Below, piece by piece: positions 1-9,171 of a DNA stretch of 26,170 nucleotides. Under the pieces are notes generated by a model. It did not search any database. It saw nothing but the letters and a program-made list of their open reading frames with translations, and was not told the DNA's origin. The first letter of the stretch is position 1, and each line of letters starts with the position of its first letter. Source of the stretch: Syncephalis fuscata (taxonomy: Eukaryota; Zoopagomycota; Zoopagomycetes; Zoopagales; Piptocephalidaceae); the NCBI GenBank assembly GCA_025786725.1, contig JAHLTZ010000112.1, positions 1 to 26,170 of the forward strand, written 5' to 3'. The position numbers and the translations under genes are program-made.

Positions 1-393
1 CAATATGAAGCATTGGCTCAAGCGCAGACTTGCTACTACATGGCGTTGATGATTCAACAAATGTTTAACATGTTTGCCTGCAAATGCCGTATTCGTTTGC
101 CATTCGGCCGTTACATGTTTGCCAACCATGCGTCGTTCTACGGTATGCTTGGCGGTTTCTTCATTGGTGCCTTTGTCAGTTATGTACCATTTATGAATAT
201 TGCTTTCGGTACCTCCTACAAGACACCAGTCTATTTCCACTTGATTGGTGTGGCGTTTGGCGTGTTTATCATCTTCTACTCGACCATGCGTACGATAATT
301 CGCCGCAAGAGCCGTCCAATTCGCTGGAATCCAGAGATTTCTGGACTGCAAATGCATCCAACAGCCTATTCCGTGGGCAGTACCAAGAACTAA
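1..393 (+). CDS. P-type ATPase, class IIC (Na+/K+ or H+/K+ type) alpha subunit, C-terminal fragment
   Basis: The reading frame is open from base 1 to a TAA at 391-393, so only about the last 130 residues are present and the gene begins outside the window. The fragment holds about three hydrophobic segments matching the last membrane helices of class IIC cation pumps. It includes the family-like stretches QAQTCYYMALMIQQMFNMF and FFIGAFVSYVPF, then a basic RTIIRRKSRP segment after the last helix, as in Na+/K+-ATPase alpha chains. Such pumps move Na+, K+ or H+ across the plasma membrane at the cost of ATP. The ion specificity cannot be read here because the phosphorylation site and ion-binding helices M4 to M6 are not in the window. 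No intron interrupts this part. A class IIA or IID pump is less likely. Confidence 0.85.
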   Translation, partial: QYEALAQAQTCYYMALMIQQMFNMFACKCRIRLPFGRYMFANHASFYGMLGGFFIGAFVSYVPFMNIAFGTSYKTPVYFHLIGVAFGVFIIFYSTMRTIIRRKSRPIRWNPEISGLQMHPTAYSVGSTKN

Positions 394-518
394 GCTGACG
401 ACGACGATGATGATAACAACGATCATGACAACGACGACCACCCCACTGTGCCATCGTTTAGTATGCTTGCGTGTGTTTTTCCTATTTCTTTGCAGCACTA
501 CTTAATTCTCAAATAGTT

Positions 519-524
519 AATAAA
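519..524 (+). promoter_or_regulatory. Putative polyadenylation signal of the P-type ATPase gene
   Basis: An AATAAA hexamer lies about 125 bases after the ATPase stop codon in AT-rich DNA. The position is reasonable for a 3' end, but AATAAA is common by chance in this composition. Confidence 0.4.
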
Positions 525-544
525 ATAATTAATTAATATACATT

Positions 545-1500
545 TATTATCTTTTTATTAATAATCTATTATTGTTTGGTGGTCAAATGACTATTTTTAA
601 TAACATTCGCGCAATTGAACTGCACATTCAATCTATTGAACATGGGACAAGTGGTGAGTTTTATTTAATCATTACATCATCACATTTATTGTTTGCTTGG
701 TGGTCAAATGACTAACATTTAATAACACCCAATCTATTGAACATGATGATGGGCGGCGAGTGACGTCAATCTTCAAATACTCATCAATGTAGATTTATTA
801 TCCAGTATGCATATATATATCCAATATTCACCTATATCATTCCCATTTTATTCCACATTACTATATGCCATTCTATAATATATTAGATACATTCTATTGT
901 TTATATGTTTTAATATACTTTACTCATTCCCCTCATTGCACTATATGCACTGTAACTTCAACAGCGTTTTATATGCTTTCTCATTGTATATTCATCATTT
1001 TATATATCATTCTATACTTGTATAGTCTTTCTCTATCCAAAACTACTTTTATTTTTGTCCTAGCACTATTATTAATAAATGCCGGCTAATTCCGCTCATT
1101 GATCATGCATATATACTCATTAACTTCAACATAGCTGATTGTTTTTCTATGCCGTATATTAATACTATTGTATATCATTTTATTGTCTAGTAAATACGCG
1201 CTGGCTATTGTAGTCGTCTGTTTAGTTCTAGCTTTATTATTAATAGATCTCAACTCATTCACTCATTCATATAGCAAGCTATATTTAATTGAAACCTATA
1301 ACAATGGAATAAATCTAATATATCATATAATGATATATAATAGTATAGAATAGAATGAGAATAATGTAAGTAAATGGTGGATATATGCATACTGGATAAT
1401 AAATCTACAATAATGAGTATTGATGATTGATGCCACTCACCACCCGCCATCATGTTTAATAGATTTAATATTATTAAAAATAGTCATTTAACATCAAATT
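545..1500. repeat. Large imperfect palindromic repeat element (left copy)
   Basis: The stretch at about 704-905 matches the reverse complement of about 1303-1498. Shared words include AATCTATT(G/A)AACATGATG, the 24-mer between GTAGATTTATTATCC and AGTATGCATATAT, and ATATATTAGAT. By eye the arms are about 75% identical and are separated by roughly 400 bases. The outer left part also carries a tandem duplication: the motif TGGTGGTCAAATGACTA followed by CAATCTATTGAACATG occurs at about 577-645 and again at about 697-742. A pyrimidine-rich piece near 990-1083 is partly repeated near 1228-1250 (CTAG-ACTATTATTAATA-like). It looks like two opposed halves of a non-coding, MITE- or foldback-like element. 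No transposase frame is visible, and boundaries or target-site duplications cannot be set by eye. Confidence 0.7.
555..725 (+). repeat. 171-bp repeat, near-identical inverted partner of 25443-25613
   Basis: Read on the plus strand, this segment equals the reverse complement of 25443-25613 over the full 171 bases, with only two differences that I can count (AATAACATTC versus AATAATATTC, and CTATTGAACATGGG versus CTATTAAACATGGG). It includes both TGGTGGTCAAATGACTA motifs. The similarity is far higher than in the surrounding parts of the element, which suggests a recent copy or gene conversion. Confidence 0.85.
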
Positions 1501-1695
1501 ATAACTACATTGATAATAAACTGATTAATGGTGTACACGTCACTTGTTAACCTTTTCTACCTTTCTATTTAGTCACAATCCATTTGTTTAAAGAATAGGT
1601 TGTCAAATTCACCGGCATTTGTTCTCTTTGTTTATTTCTTTACTAGCTATTTGTATTACTATTGCTACTATTGATTACAGTCTTCTACTACACTT

Positions 1696-3437
1696 ATGGC
1701 CAACGATAGTCATCCCGTCGATATCACTATGACAGAAGGAGATTGGCGTGGCCGGTGGGATCATCTTTGGCCAATTCTTTATCGACCTGGTCCTATGGCC
1801 CATGAAGGATTTACACCTGGCAATGATGTAATAAAGACATACCTTCAGTAGTATAGTCTAAATCGCTAACACACTTTGTATAGACAAGGCAATTCTTAAT
1901 GGAACAGTGCAAAGTACTGGTCGTTGGTGCTGGTGGCTTAGGCTGTGAAATCCTTAAAAATCTAGCTTTATCAGGATTCAGAGATATTCACGTCATTGAC
2001 ATGGACACGATCGATGTTAGCAATCTTAATCGACAATTTCTATTCCGGTAAAGCACTAAACATCATTCCAGTTGAAATCTAATGTTATTGACTGCTAGAT
2101 CAACTGATGTTGGTCAATCAAAGGCGGAGACAGCGGCTGCATTTATTATGCGCCGTATTCCCCATTGCAAAGTAACACCGTAAGTAAATATAAATATAAA
2201 TGAATATATCTATTGACGTATTTATTAGATATTGTGGCAAGATTCAAGATAAAGACCAAGAATACTATGCACAATTTAATGTTGTTATTTGTGGTTTGGA
2301 CTCGGTCGAGGCACGTCGATGGATGAATGCTACATTGGTGCAGATGTTTGATAGTGACGAGCCTGAATCGTTAAAGCCACTCGTTGACGGCGGTACAGAA
2401 GGTAAATATAGAATTTATAGAATATAATTAATAAATAAATTAACGCTTGTTATCAAATATAGGATTTAGAGGACAGGCTCGTGTCATTCTACCAACCATT
2501 TCATCTTGCTATGAATGTTCACTTGATATGCTTACACCTCAGACAGTCTATCCAGTATGCACAATTGCCAATACACCACGACTACCAGAACATTGTATTG
2601 AATGGGCTTCAGCACTTGAATGGCCTCGTCTATTTCCTGGTAATTAGCTACTTTTATTCATGTACCAATAACAAATATTAATGCTACTATTACTATACAA
2701 ATAGATGAGACACTTGATATGGATAATCCAGAACATGTAAAATGGGTGTTTAATACAGCATCTGATCGAGCTCGACAATTCAATATTACCGGTGTTACAA
2801 TTCCATTAACACAAGGGTTGTAAAGAATATTATACCAGCAATTGCCTCGACCAATGCCATCATTGCCGGTAGGTTACACTGCTCCAACTATCTTATAAGC
2901 AAATAATATTTACAAATCTCTTTTATTACGTAATTAATAATAGCTGCGTGTTGTAATGAGGTCTTTAAACTGGCCACCTCTAGTGCTTCGCTACTCGATA
3001 ACTATATGATGTATACAGGCACTGATGGTGTCTACACGCATACATTTGAACACGAGAAAAAGTCCACCTGTCTAGTGTGTGGACAGGCTCGAATTAAACT
3101 TGATGTGCATCCATTATGGACACTTGAAGAATGGATCGACCATTTAATTGAAAATCCTAATATGTAAGTTATTTCACAACTGTTAGACTAGTAATTGTAT
3201 CTCATCACTTTACTATACAGTCGAGTTAAAAAGCCAAGTCTACGTACTCCAACCCGTTCACTCTACATGCAAGCACCACGCCCTCTTGAAGAAGCCACTC
3301 GTCCCAATCTATCGCGTGTTCTAGGTGAACTACTACAAGAAGGTGATGTCATTACCGTAACCGATGTGACCCTTCCCATTAGTATGGAAATCACAATACA
3401 TTTTCAAGAGCCTGTAACAGACAGCACAACTGAGTAA
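1696..3437 (+). CDS. UBA3: NEDD8-activating enzyme E1 catalytic subunit (UBA3), with one frame break
   Basis: UBA3, with an APP-BP1/ULA1 partner, adenylates NEDD8/Rub1 and passes it as a thioester to Ubc12 for cullin neddylation. The eight exons are 1696-1827, 1884-2047, 2099-2179, 2229-2401, 2463-2639, 2705-2868, 2944-3163 and 3221-3437. They give about 442 residues, the normal family length. The ATP-binding loop GAGGLG is at residues 59-64, followed by [17 protein letters not shown]. Zinc-binding Cys pairs are CYEC (199/202) and CLVC. The catalytic cysteine is C216 in [15 protein letters not shown], and the C-terminal ubiquitin-like-fold domain that binds the E2 is present. In exon 6 the frame hits TAA at 2821 because one base is missing in the G run at 2815-2817. 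Adding one restores the conserved [14 protein letters not shown] block, so this is probably a sequence error. The gene is convergent with MCTS1, 88 bases away. Confidence 0.94.
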
Positions 3438-3525
3438 TTAATACATTTATTACTCAAAACACGCATACGAACATCTTTATTGATGACCGGCTAATAAAGA
3501 AGATAATAATAGCACACGAGAATAA

Positions 3526-4397
3526 TTAAGCATCCATACGTGTTTTCCATAATCCATCGCCCAAATAGTGTAGTGTCTCCACGCCAATGCCTTTGTTAAT
3601 CTTTTTGCTATTATTATACATGTTAATTAGTTGCTGTTCCTAAATATACATAGTATATTCAATTGCTACTTACATATCGGTAGTGGACATTTTCATTCTT
3701 CCAATGGCCAGTGCATGTTCCTTGCCCTCGGCCATGACAGCCACAATGGCACCTTCTGGCAATTCAACATCCATACGTGCACCGGGCGATGTCAAGCCAG
3801 GACACATAATATTGGCGCCTGATAACAAAAACTTGATAGCACCACGATCCACTTGGACTACAGGAATAAATCCGGGATCTAGTATAATCATTGATATGAA
3901 CATTATAATAATCGTATTAGATGTAGCGCAACTACTTACATTCATGTACAAGGCGCAGTGTCGGTGCATAGGATCCTTCGCGCTGATTAAAGAATAGAAT
4001 ACGATTATTTAACAAGACGAGATTCACATGCTCATGACTAAATAATATCATCAAACCATTGAATATAAATGTTTAAAAAGCGGTTATTATTTATAATAAC
4101 CACAATAGCTATTTCATAATACTTGCCATTTCATCAAGTACATACTCGATTTTTTTGGAAGAATATCGTCGGCGATTGATTGTAAAGGTTCATACTGATC
4201 AAGTACCTTTTGACGAATTCCTCGTTGTACGGACGATTTAACCAGACTACTGCCCGACACGTCCTCCTTTATGTTAAATCTACCACGTCAATAACATAAA
4301 GCAGATTAGATCTGCTGTCGTTGTTCAAACCAATTCACTGATCTCTCTCTCTCTCTCTTTCTCTCTTTCTCTGCTAATCTACGTACTTTTTAAACAT
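3526..4397 (-). CDS. MCTS1: MCTS1/Tma20 translation re-initiation and recycling factor (PUA domain)
   Basis: MCTS1 binds DENR on the 40S subunit and promotes tRNA release, ribosome recycling and re-initiation. The five exons, in transcript order, are 4387-4397, 4127-4279, 3940-4037, 3674-3878 and 3526-3607, giving 182 residues (human has 181). The first exon is only 11 nt (MFKK plus two bases); it is placed because MFKKF is the conserved family start. The N-terminal MCT domain includes [19 protein letters not shown]. The PUA domain carries [20 protein letters not shown] and [16 protein letters not shown], and the end is [18 protein letters not shown]. The intron at 4038-4126 starts with GC (GCAAGT on the minus strand). 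The last intron ends at 3608, since the earlier AG at about 3617-3618 breaks the frame. The gene is tail to tail with UBA3. Confidence 0.95.
4341..4372. repeat. CT-rich microsatellite inside MCTS1 intron 1
   Basis: A TCTCTC-type run with a few T interruptions lies in the 107-nt first intron of MCTS1. On the coding strand it is a GA-rich tract. Confidence 0.8.
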
Positions 4398-4486
4398 GAT
4401 CACGCAATCAATAAAAGGTTGTATAAAGAATCACAACTAAAGTAAAGAATCGTAGCGAAAATAAACAAGCTGTAGTTTATAATCCA

Positions 4487-4492
4487 TTTATT
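4487..4492 (-). promoter_or_regulatory. Putative polyadenylation signal of GCLC
   Basis: TTTATT on the plus strand is AATAAA on the coding strand, 16 bases after the GCLC stop codon. The distance suits a compact fungal 3' end. It lies in the 110-base gap that also contains the MCTS1 promoter. Confidence 0.4.
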
Positions 4493-4507
4493 GTTATTAT
4501 AATGTGA

Positions 4508-7178
4508 TTAGATAAAATTGCCCAATAATGCAGGTGCTGAACCTTTTCCATTACTAATCTCGTCCATGGCTCGGATTAAATCATAGTTAATTGTTTGACT
4601 AACTACAGAGTCATGTTTATAATCTGGATGGCGTTGAACAAATTGACGCATCCAGGTGGCTGTAGTCATTAATGAACCTATTGATATATACATATAGATA
4701 TAGATATATTATAAACAAATGATCCATTTGATATTAAGTAACTTGCCATTAGCACGAGCCCGAATAAGTGCCAAGTAACGGGAAATATGACAACCCGTCT
4801 CGACATCAATATTAATGGAGTTCAAATAGGAATTGATAATAGGAATAAGACCTGGAAACCCGCCTTCCTTCTAATAACATAATTAACAAGCAAATATTAA
4901 ATGTAATACTGTCATCATACCTGTTGACCATTAATAATCTCATCAATAGACATAAGTTCATATTCATCTTCAACGGGTCCTCGTGGCATATTCCGTGTAC
5001 CCATTACTTGTTTACGGAAATAAAACTTTTCATCAATAACTGCACCTCGATGATGTGCTCGTTTCATATTCTCGTCAACCTAATATAATCAATTATAATC
5101 AATTATAATATAATATACATATACATTAATACATGTATCCAGTTAAGATAGATAAAAGTATATTTACCTTTGACATGGGTATATAAAAGTTAAGATCAAA
5201 ACTAAGCATGGCCCGTGTAAGTAATACAACAAAGATGGCAAATGCTGCATTTTCAAAATCAGTCATTTGTATTTCCATTGAACGAAACTCTACACGCCAT
5301 CCAATATCAGCATTGGGTGGAGGTGGTTTGAATCGCATGGTTTGCCAATTAGTAGATTGAATATTCTATATATAAATATATACACACATATATATATTAA
5401 TATTATATAATTAATAATTAAATATAAAATACCTCAAAATGATCTGATGACTGTGAGTTATCCTGGTCTACAAGCTCTTTATAAATAACTAATGGATCTC
5501 GTATAAACAAATGAGAAACATGTCGAGCCAAAAGTGAATCCACATCTTTAATATCTATTAGTATCTATTATCCATTAGTATTAATAGTACTACTTACCAT
5601 TGTCTAATAGCTTTTGATAAATGTCCTTGTCATAGATTAAATCAATATCATTGTATTCAGGCCGTAATTGATCATCAGTTGAAATGTAACAGTCGATTGA
5701 ATCATAGCGTGATTTGTTAATTACAAATCGATCATGTTCTAGTGGCTAATATCATAACCGTAACCATGACAATACATAGTTAATAACAATATTTGTAATA
5801 TTATACTACTATCTACCTTAAGACCTCGTTCTTCATCTGTACGGTCATCGACACTTTGAGCAATAACACTCCATCGACAATCAACATCGGCCAAATAACC
5901 ACGGAATATAGGTGCTGCAGCTGTTAATGCCAACTACAAAGTACAAATTATAAGTTAAAATAACTATTTAGTCTATTACTCATGCTTACTATAGCTGCTA
6001 CTTACCATAATGGGTCCGATCGGTGCCAGTTGATCATAGAGACGACGTGCCTCAACAATATTGCAGGCCTGGAAAGTAATTTGTAAACAAGAACAGCCCA
6101 TGCCAAACACCATAGCATCCATATAAATATGATCAGGTAAGGCAGCACCATTGGCAGCCTCTTCATCTTCAGCAAATAGATTACGATGCACAGGAATGGT
6201 TGGATCATGGAATGGTCGTGGTGTATTTGTATCGTGGAAGATAGGCATATTAATGGCCACTTTAGCCCCACGTCGTCGTCGAATATTGGCCGTCAATGTA
6301 CTACACAATAGCCATGTCAGTATCGATTGACAAGCTAACTAGTTTATTACTTACGGGAATCGAGCATGTGGATTAATCGCTTCATCAGGTGTAAACAAAC
6401 TATGACTTGCTTCTCCTTTCGGTTCATGATGTGGATCAAGAAATACACCCGGTGCACCCAAACGAGGAAAACTAGTAATTGAAATGATCGTTTCATTTGG
6501 TTTTAATTGTTGTTGGGCCAATAGCCGTCTAATAAACATTACACGTTGGTTTAACCGTTAATTGCCATTAGTATTCATGTCTATTACTTACCTTAAATTC
6601 ATACTGGGTTCTACTTTTAATAGAGACTTTAAATCACCGTCATAAGGTACACCTGGTGTGCCTATTGATATACAGCAATATTACAACTGATTAATAGGGA
6701 TCATTAAACTATTTGTGGCAATTACCTTCCAACATAAATCGACCATATTCAGGTCGCCATGCAGTCTTTACTTGGGCCATTTTTCTAACAACATACTAGT
6801 ATAAATATACGCTATATTAGACACGGTACTAGTCGCTTACTCTGGGTCACCTTGGGCTTCCTTTTCTTCCTTTTCCAGCTCGGCAAGTATTTCAAAGACT
6901 CGCAATGATAGACGGGCATTATGATTCTCTTCGTCATAGGAAATAACCATATACTCTATCTAATACCAGTAGAGTAGTTGTAATAACGACTATTAGCTCT
7001 ATACATCTATTTGTATTCTTCTACGTACCTCGTCACCCCAGCGTAAACGGTCATGTTTTCGGTCTTTTACTCGATGGTATATACTAAGGAATTGCTCAAT
7101 GCCATTTTGACGTACATGGTGCGCGTACTTTTTTGCCTCTTTCCAATGTAAAGGTGTACCAAGTGACAACAGACCCAT
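4508..7178 (-). CDS. GCLC: Glutamate-cysteine ligase catalytic subunit
   Basis: This enzyme joins L-glutamate and L-cysteine with ATP, the rate-limiting step of glutathione synthesis in the cytosol. Thirteen exons, in transcript order, are 7029-7178, 6841-6959, 6726-6784, 6592-6661, 6355-6528, 6006-6300, 5817-5933, 5598-5745, 5433-5554, 5168-5365, 4921-5079, 4747-4870 and 4508-4677. They give 634 residues (human 637) with no frame break. Landmarks are the start [23 protein letters not shown] near residue 45, [72 protein letters not shown] and [12 protein letters not shown]. An in-frame ATG at 7221-7223 exists upstream, but the conserved start is 7178. The last intron (4678-4746) has a GC donor. 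The smallest intron, 5555-5597, is 43 nt. Confidence 0.97.
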
Positions 7179-7445
7179 AGTGACGACAGCAGTATAATTA
7201 TGGCACTTCCGGGTAATAGACAAAGGCAGAACGTAACCGAGACAGTATTGAGAAAGAAGACGAGGCGAGAGATATCAAGAGTGACAACCATGGTTGATCA
7301 ATAATGATGGCCATAGTACTAATTAATAATATTAATCAAATTAGTAAATAACAGTCAGTTGCTGACAAATAGTATTTAACGATGATTTGATGTCATTATT
7401 CTTGTGGTATCCAACCTGATATTCATATTAAAAGTGTTTATTTAT

Positions 7446-9029
7446 TCATTCATTTGATGTTAATGTATTAAATGATGTCCAAATAGCTTCGACTGCTTTA
7501 TCAATGTGTTCAGAAAGTGTATTCCGTCCAATACTGAATCGAATTGATAGACGGCCTATTTGTTCAGATACCTGCATGGCACTTAATACAGCCGATAGAC
7601 TATATATTACATTTAATAGTAAATCAATATTAATTAACATTGTTATAATAACATGAGTATTGTCATTGGCATTAGTATTATTTACCTTGATCGAGAACCT
7701 GAATGACATGCTGAACCAGCACTAACATAGATATCACAATCAGCCAATTTAGTAACTAGACTGTGCGATTCAGGCCATGTAGTTGTGCTAGTTAAATCTT
7801 TAGCAGCAATTGAAAAGTAACATGTATTAGGTACACGTGCTGTCTTTTCGCCATGAATGATCACTTGACAAAAAGAAGGCGCTTGAGCCCGTAGACTTGT
7901 TTCAAAGGATCGAATAAGCTTGTGCATATGTTGTATACTTTGTTCTAACAGTTCTGTAGCCATACTGCATGCCTATATAGGATGGATGTATTAAAGTCAA
8001 TCTATCATAAATTTTATAATTCATTCACTCACTTGACCTAATCCGGCTACCATAGCTGTATTTTCAGTTCTGAATCATATATTCATTATTAATCATTTTA
8101 CGTAAATATAGATCATTTACGTACCCAGCTCTAAACCCACGTTCTTGTCCACCACCAAGAAATATAGGTGATAGCGGTGTTTGGTGACTATCTAATCCAC
8201 GTACATAAAGGGCGCCAATTCTTGGACCATAAAACTATTTATTAATATTAGCTACATTAAGACGTGTGTATGATCTATGTAGATAATTACTTACTTTATG
8301 ACCAGCAATAGTAAGATAGTCAACATCAAGCTGATTGACATCGACTGACAATTTACCAATAGCCTGAGCGGCATCAACATGTACATAAATACGTGGCAGT
8401 TTTTGCGTACTTTCATATTGCCGTAGAGCACTTGTTAACCGAGCAATATCCATAATAACACCTGTCTCATTCTGTACAAGCATTACGGATATGAATCGGG
8501 TTTGTGGTGTTAATAGCGCAATAGTTGCATCAATATCAAGTTGACCAGATGGCTGTAATGGAGCATAGGACACATGCCAATTGCCTTGTTTGTCGTATAT
8601 CTCTGTTGATGCTACAACAGATGGATGTTCGGCAGCTGATAGTATAACATGACATTGAGGATACAATTGCATAATACTATGCAATACTGTATGATTTGAT
8701 TCAGTACCGCCTGATGTAAATATAATATCTATTGATTAAAACTATAACTTAATAGCTACTCTAAATACTAATTTATGTCTATTACCTTGTGCAGATGCCC
8801 CTATTACTGTGGCAACTTGTTGACGTGCATGTTCAATAACTTGTTTCGCTTTACGCCCTTATAGAATATATATATTATAAAAATTGTTCGCTAGTAATAG
8901 ATAGATATACTTACCAGGAGGTGATGCAGAACTAGGATTGGCCCATGCTTCAGTTAGTGTCTCTCCAATAATCTTCACTACTAGAGGATCGACTGGTGTA
9001 GTTGCGTTGTAGTCAAAGTAAAGTGCCAT
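7446..9029 (-). CDS. SCLY: Selenocysteine lyase-like class V aminotransferase (cysteine desulfurase superfamily)
   Basis: PLP enzymes of this family remove Se or S from selenocysteine or cysteine to give alanine. Seven exons, in transcript order, are 8915-9029, 8786-8857, 8295-8728, 8125-8234, 8033-8069, 7686-7972 and 7446-7599, giving 402 residues. The start [15 protein letters not shown] is typical and lacks a mitochondrial leader. Landmarks are [22 protein letters not shown], the PLP lysine K207 in TIAGHK, then [14 protein letters not shown] and [15 protein letters not shown], and the active cysteine C345 in [23 protein letters not shown] and ACHS resemble animal SCLY more than mitochondrial Nfs1, where KIYGPKG and ACTSASLEPS are usual. 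Whether it prefers selenocysteine cannot be told from sequence alone. It follows GCLC on the same strand and is divergent from the GCP5-like gene, with 142 bases between starts. Confidence 0.91.
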
Positions 9030-9116
9030 TGAAATTGAATAGGTGACGTCAACTTGAAATGAAACAATTTGTTATTTTTTTGTTTATGACTGTACTCTAC
9101 TGCCATTACCGCCCTC

Positions 9117-9148
9117 ACTACTACCACTACCACTACCACTACCACTAC
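9117..9148. repeat. CTACCA microsatellite in the SCLY/GCP5 bidirectional promoter
   Basis: A run of ACTACC units sits in the 142-base gap between the two divergent start codons, so it belongs to the promoter or 5' UTR of one or both genes. Its length may vary between strains. Confidence 0.85.
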
Positions 9149-9171
9149 GCTATCACAAACACACATATACT

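Larger units (their letters stand above)
394..1695. other. AT-rich repeat-bearing spacer between the ATPase gene and UBA3
   Basis: No gene is recognised in these 1.3 kb. The stretch is dominated by a repeat that reads toward the right from about 545 and recurs as its reverse complement from about 1500 leftward. Short open frames here, such as those at 865-1089 and 1168-1353, are low-complexity and coincide with the repeat. The last 190 bases before the UBA3 start are free of the repeat and presumably hold its promoter and 5' UTR. Confidence 0.7.

Noticed and set aside
865-1353. Two short hydrophobic open frames in the left spacer
   Set aside because: They coincide with the palindromic repeat, are low-complexity AT-rich translations and match no family.
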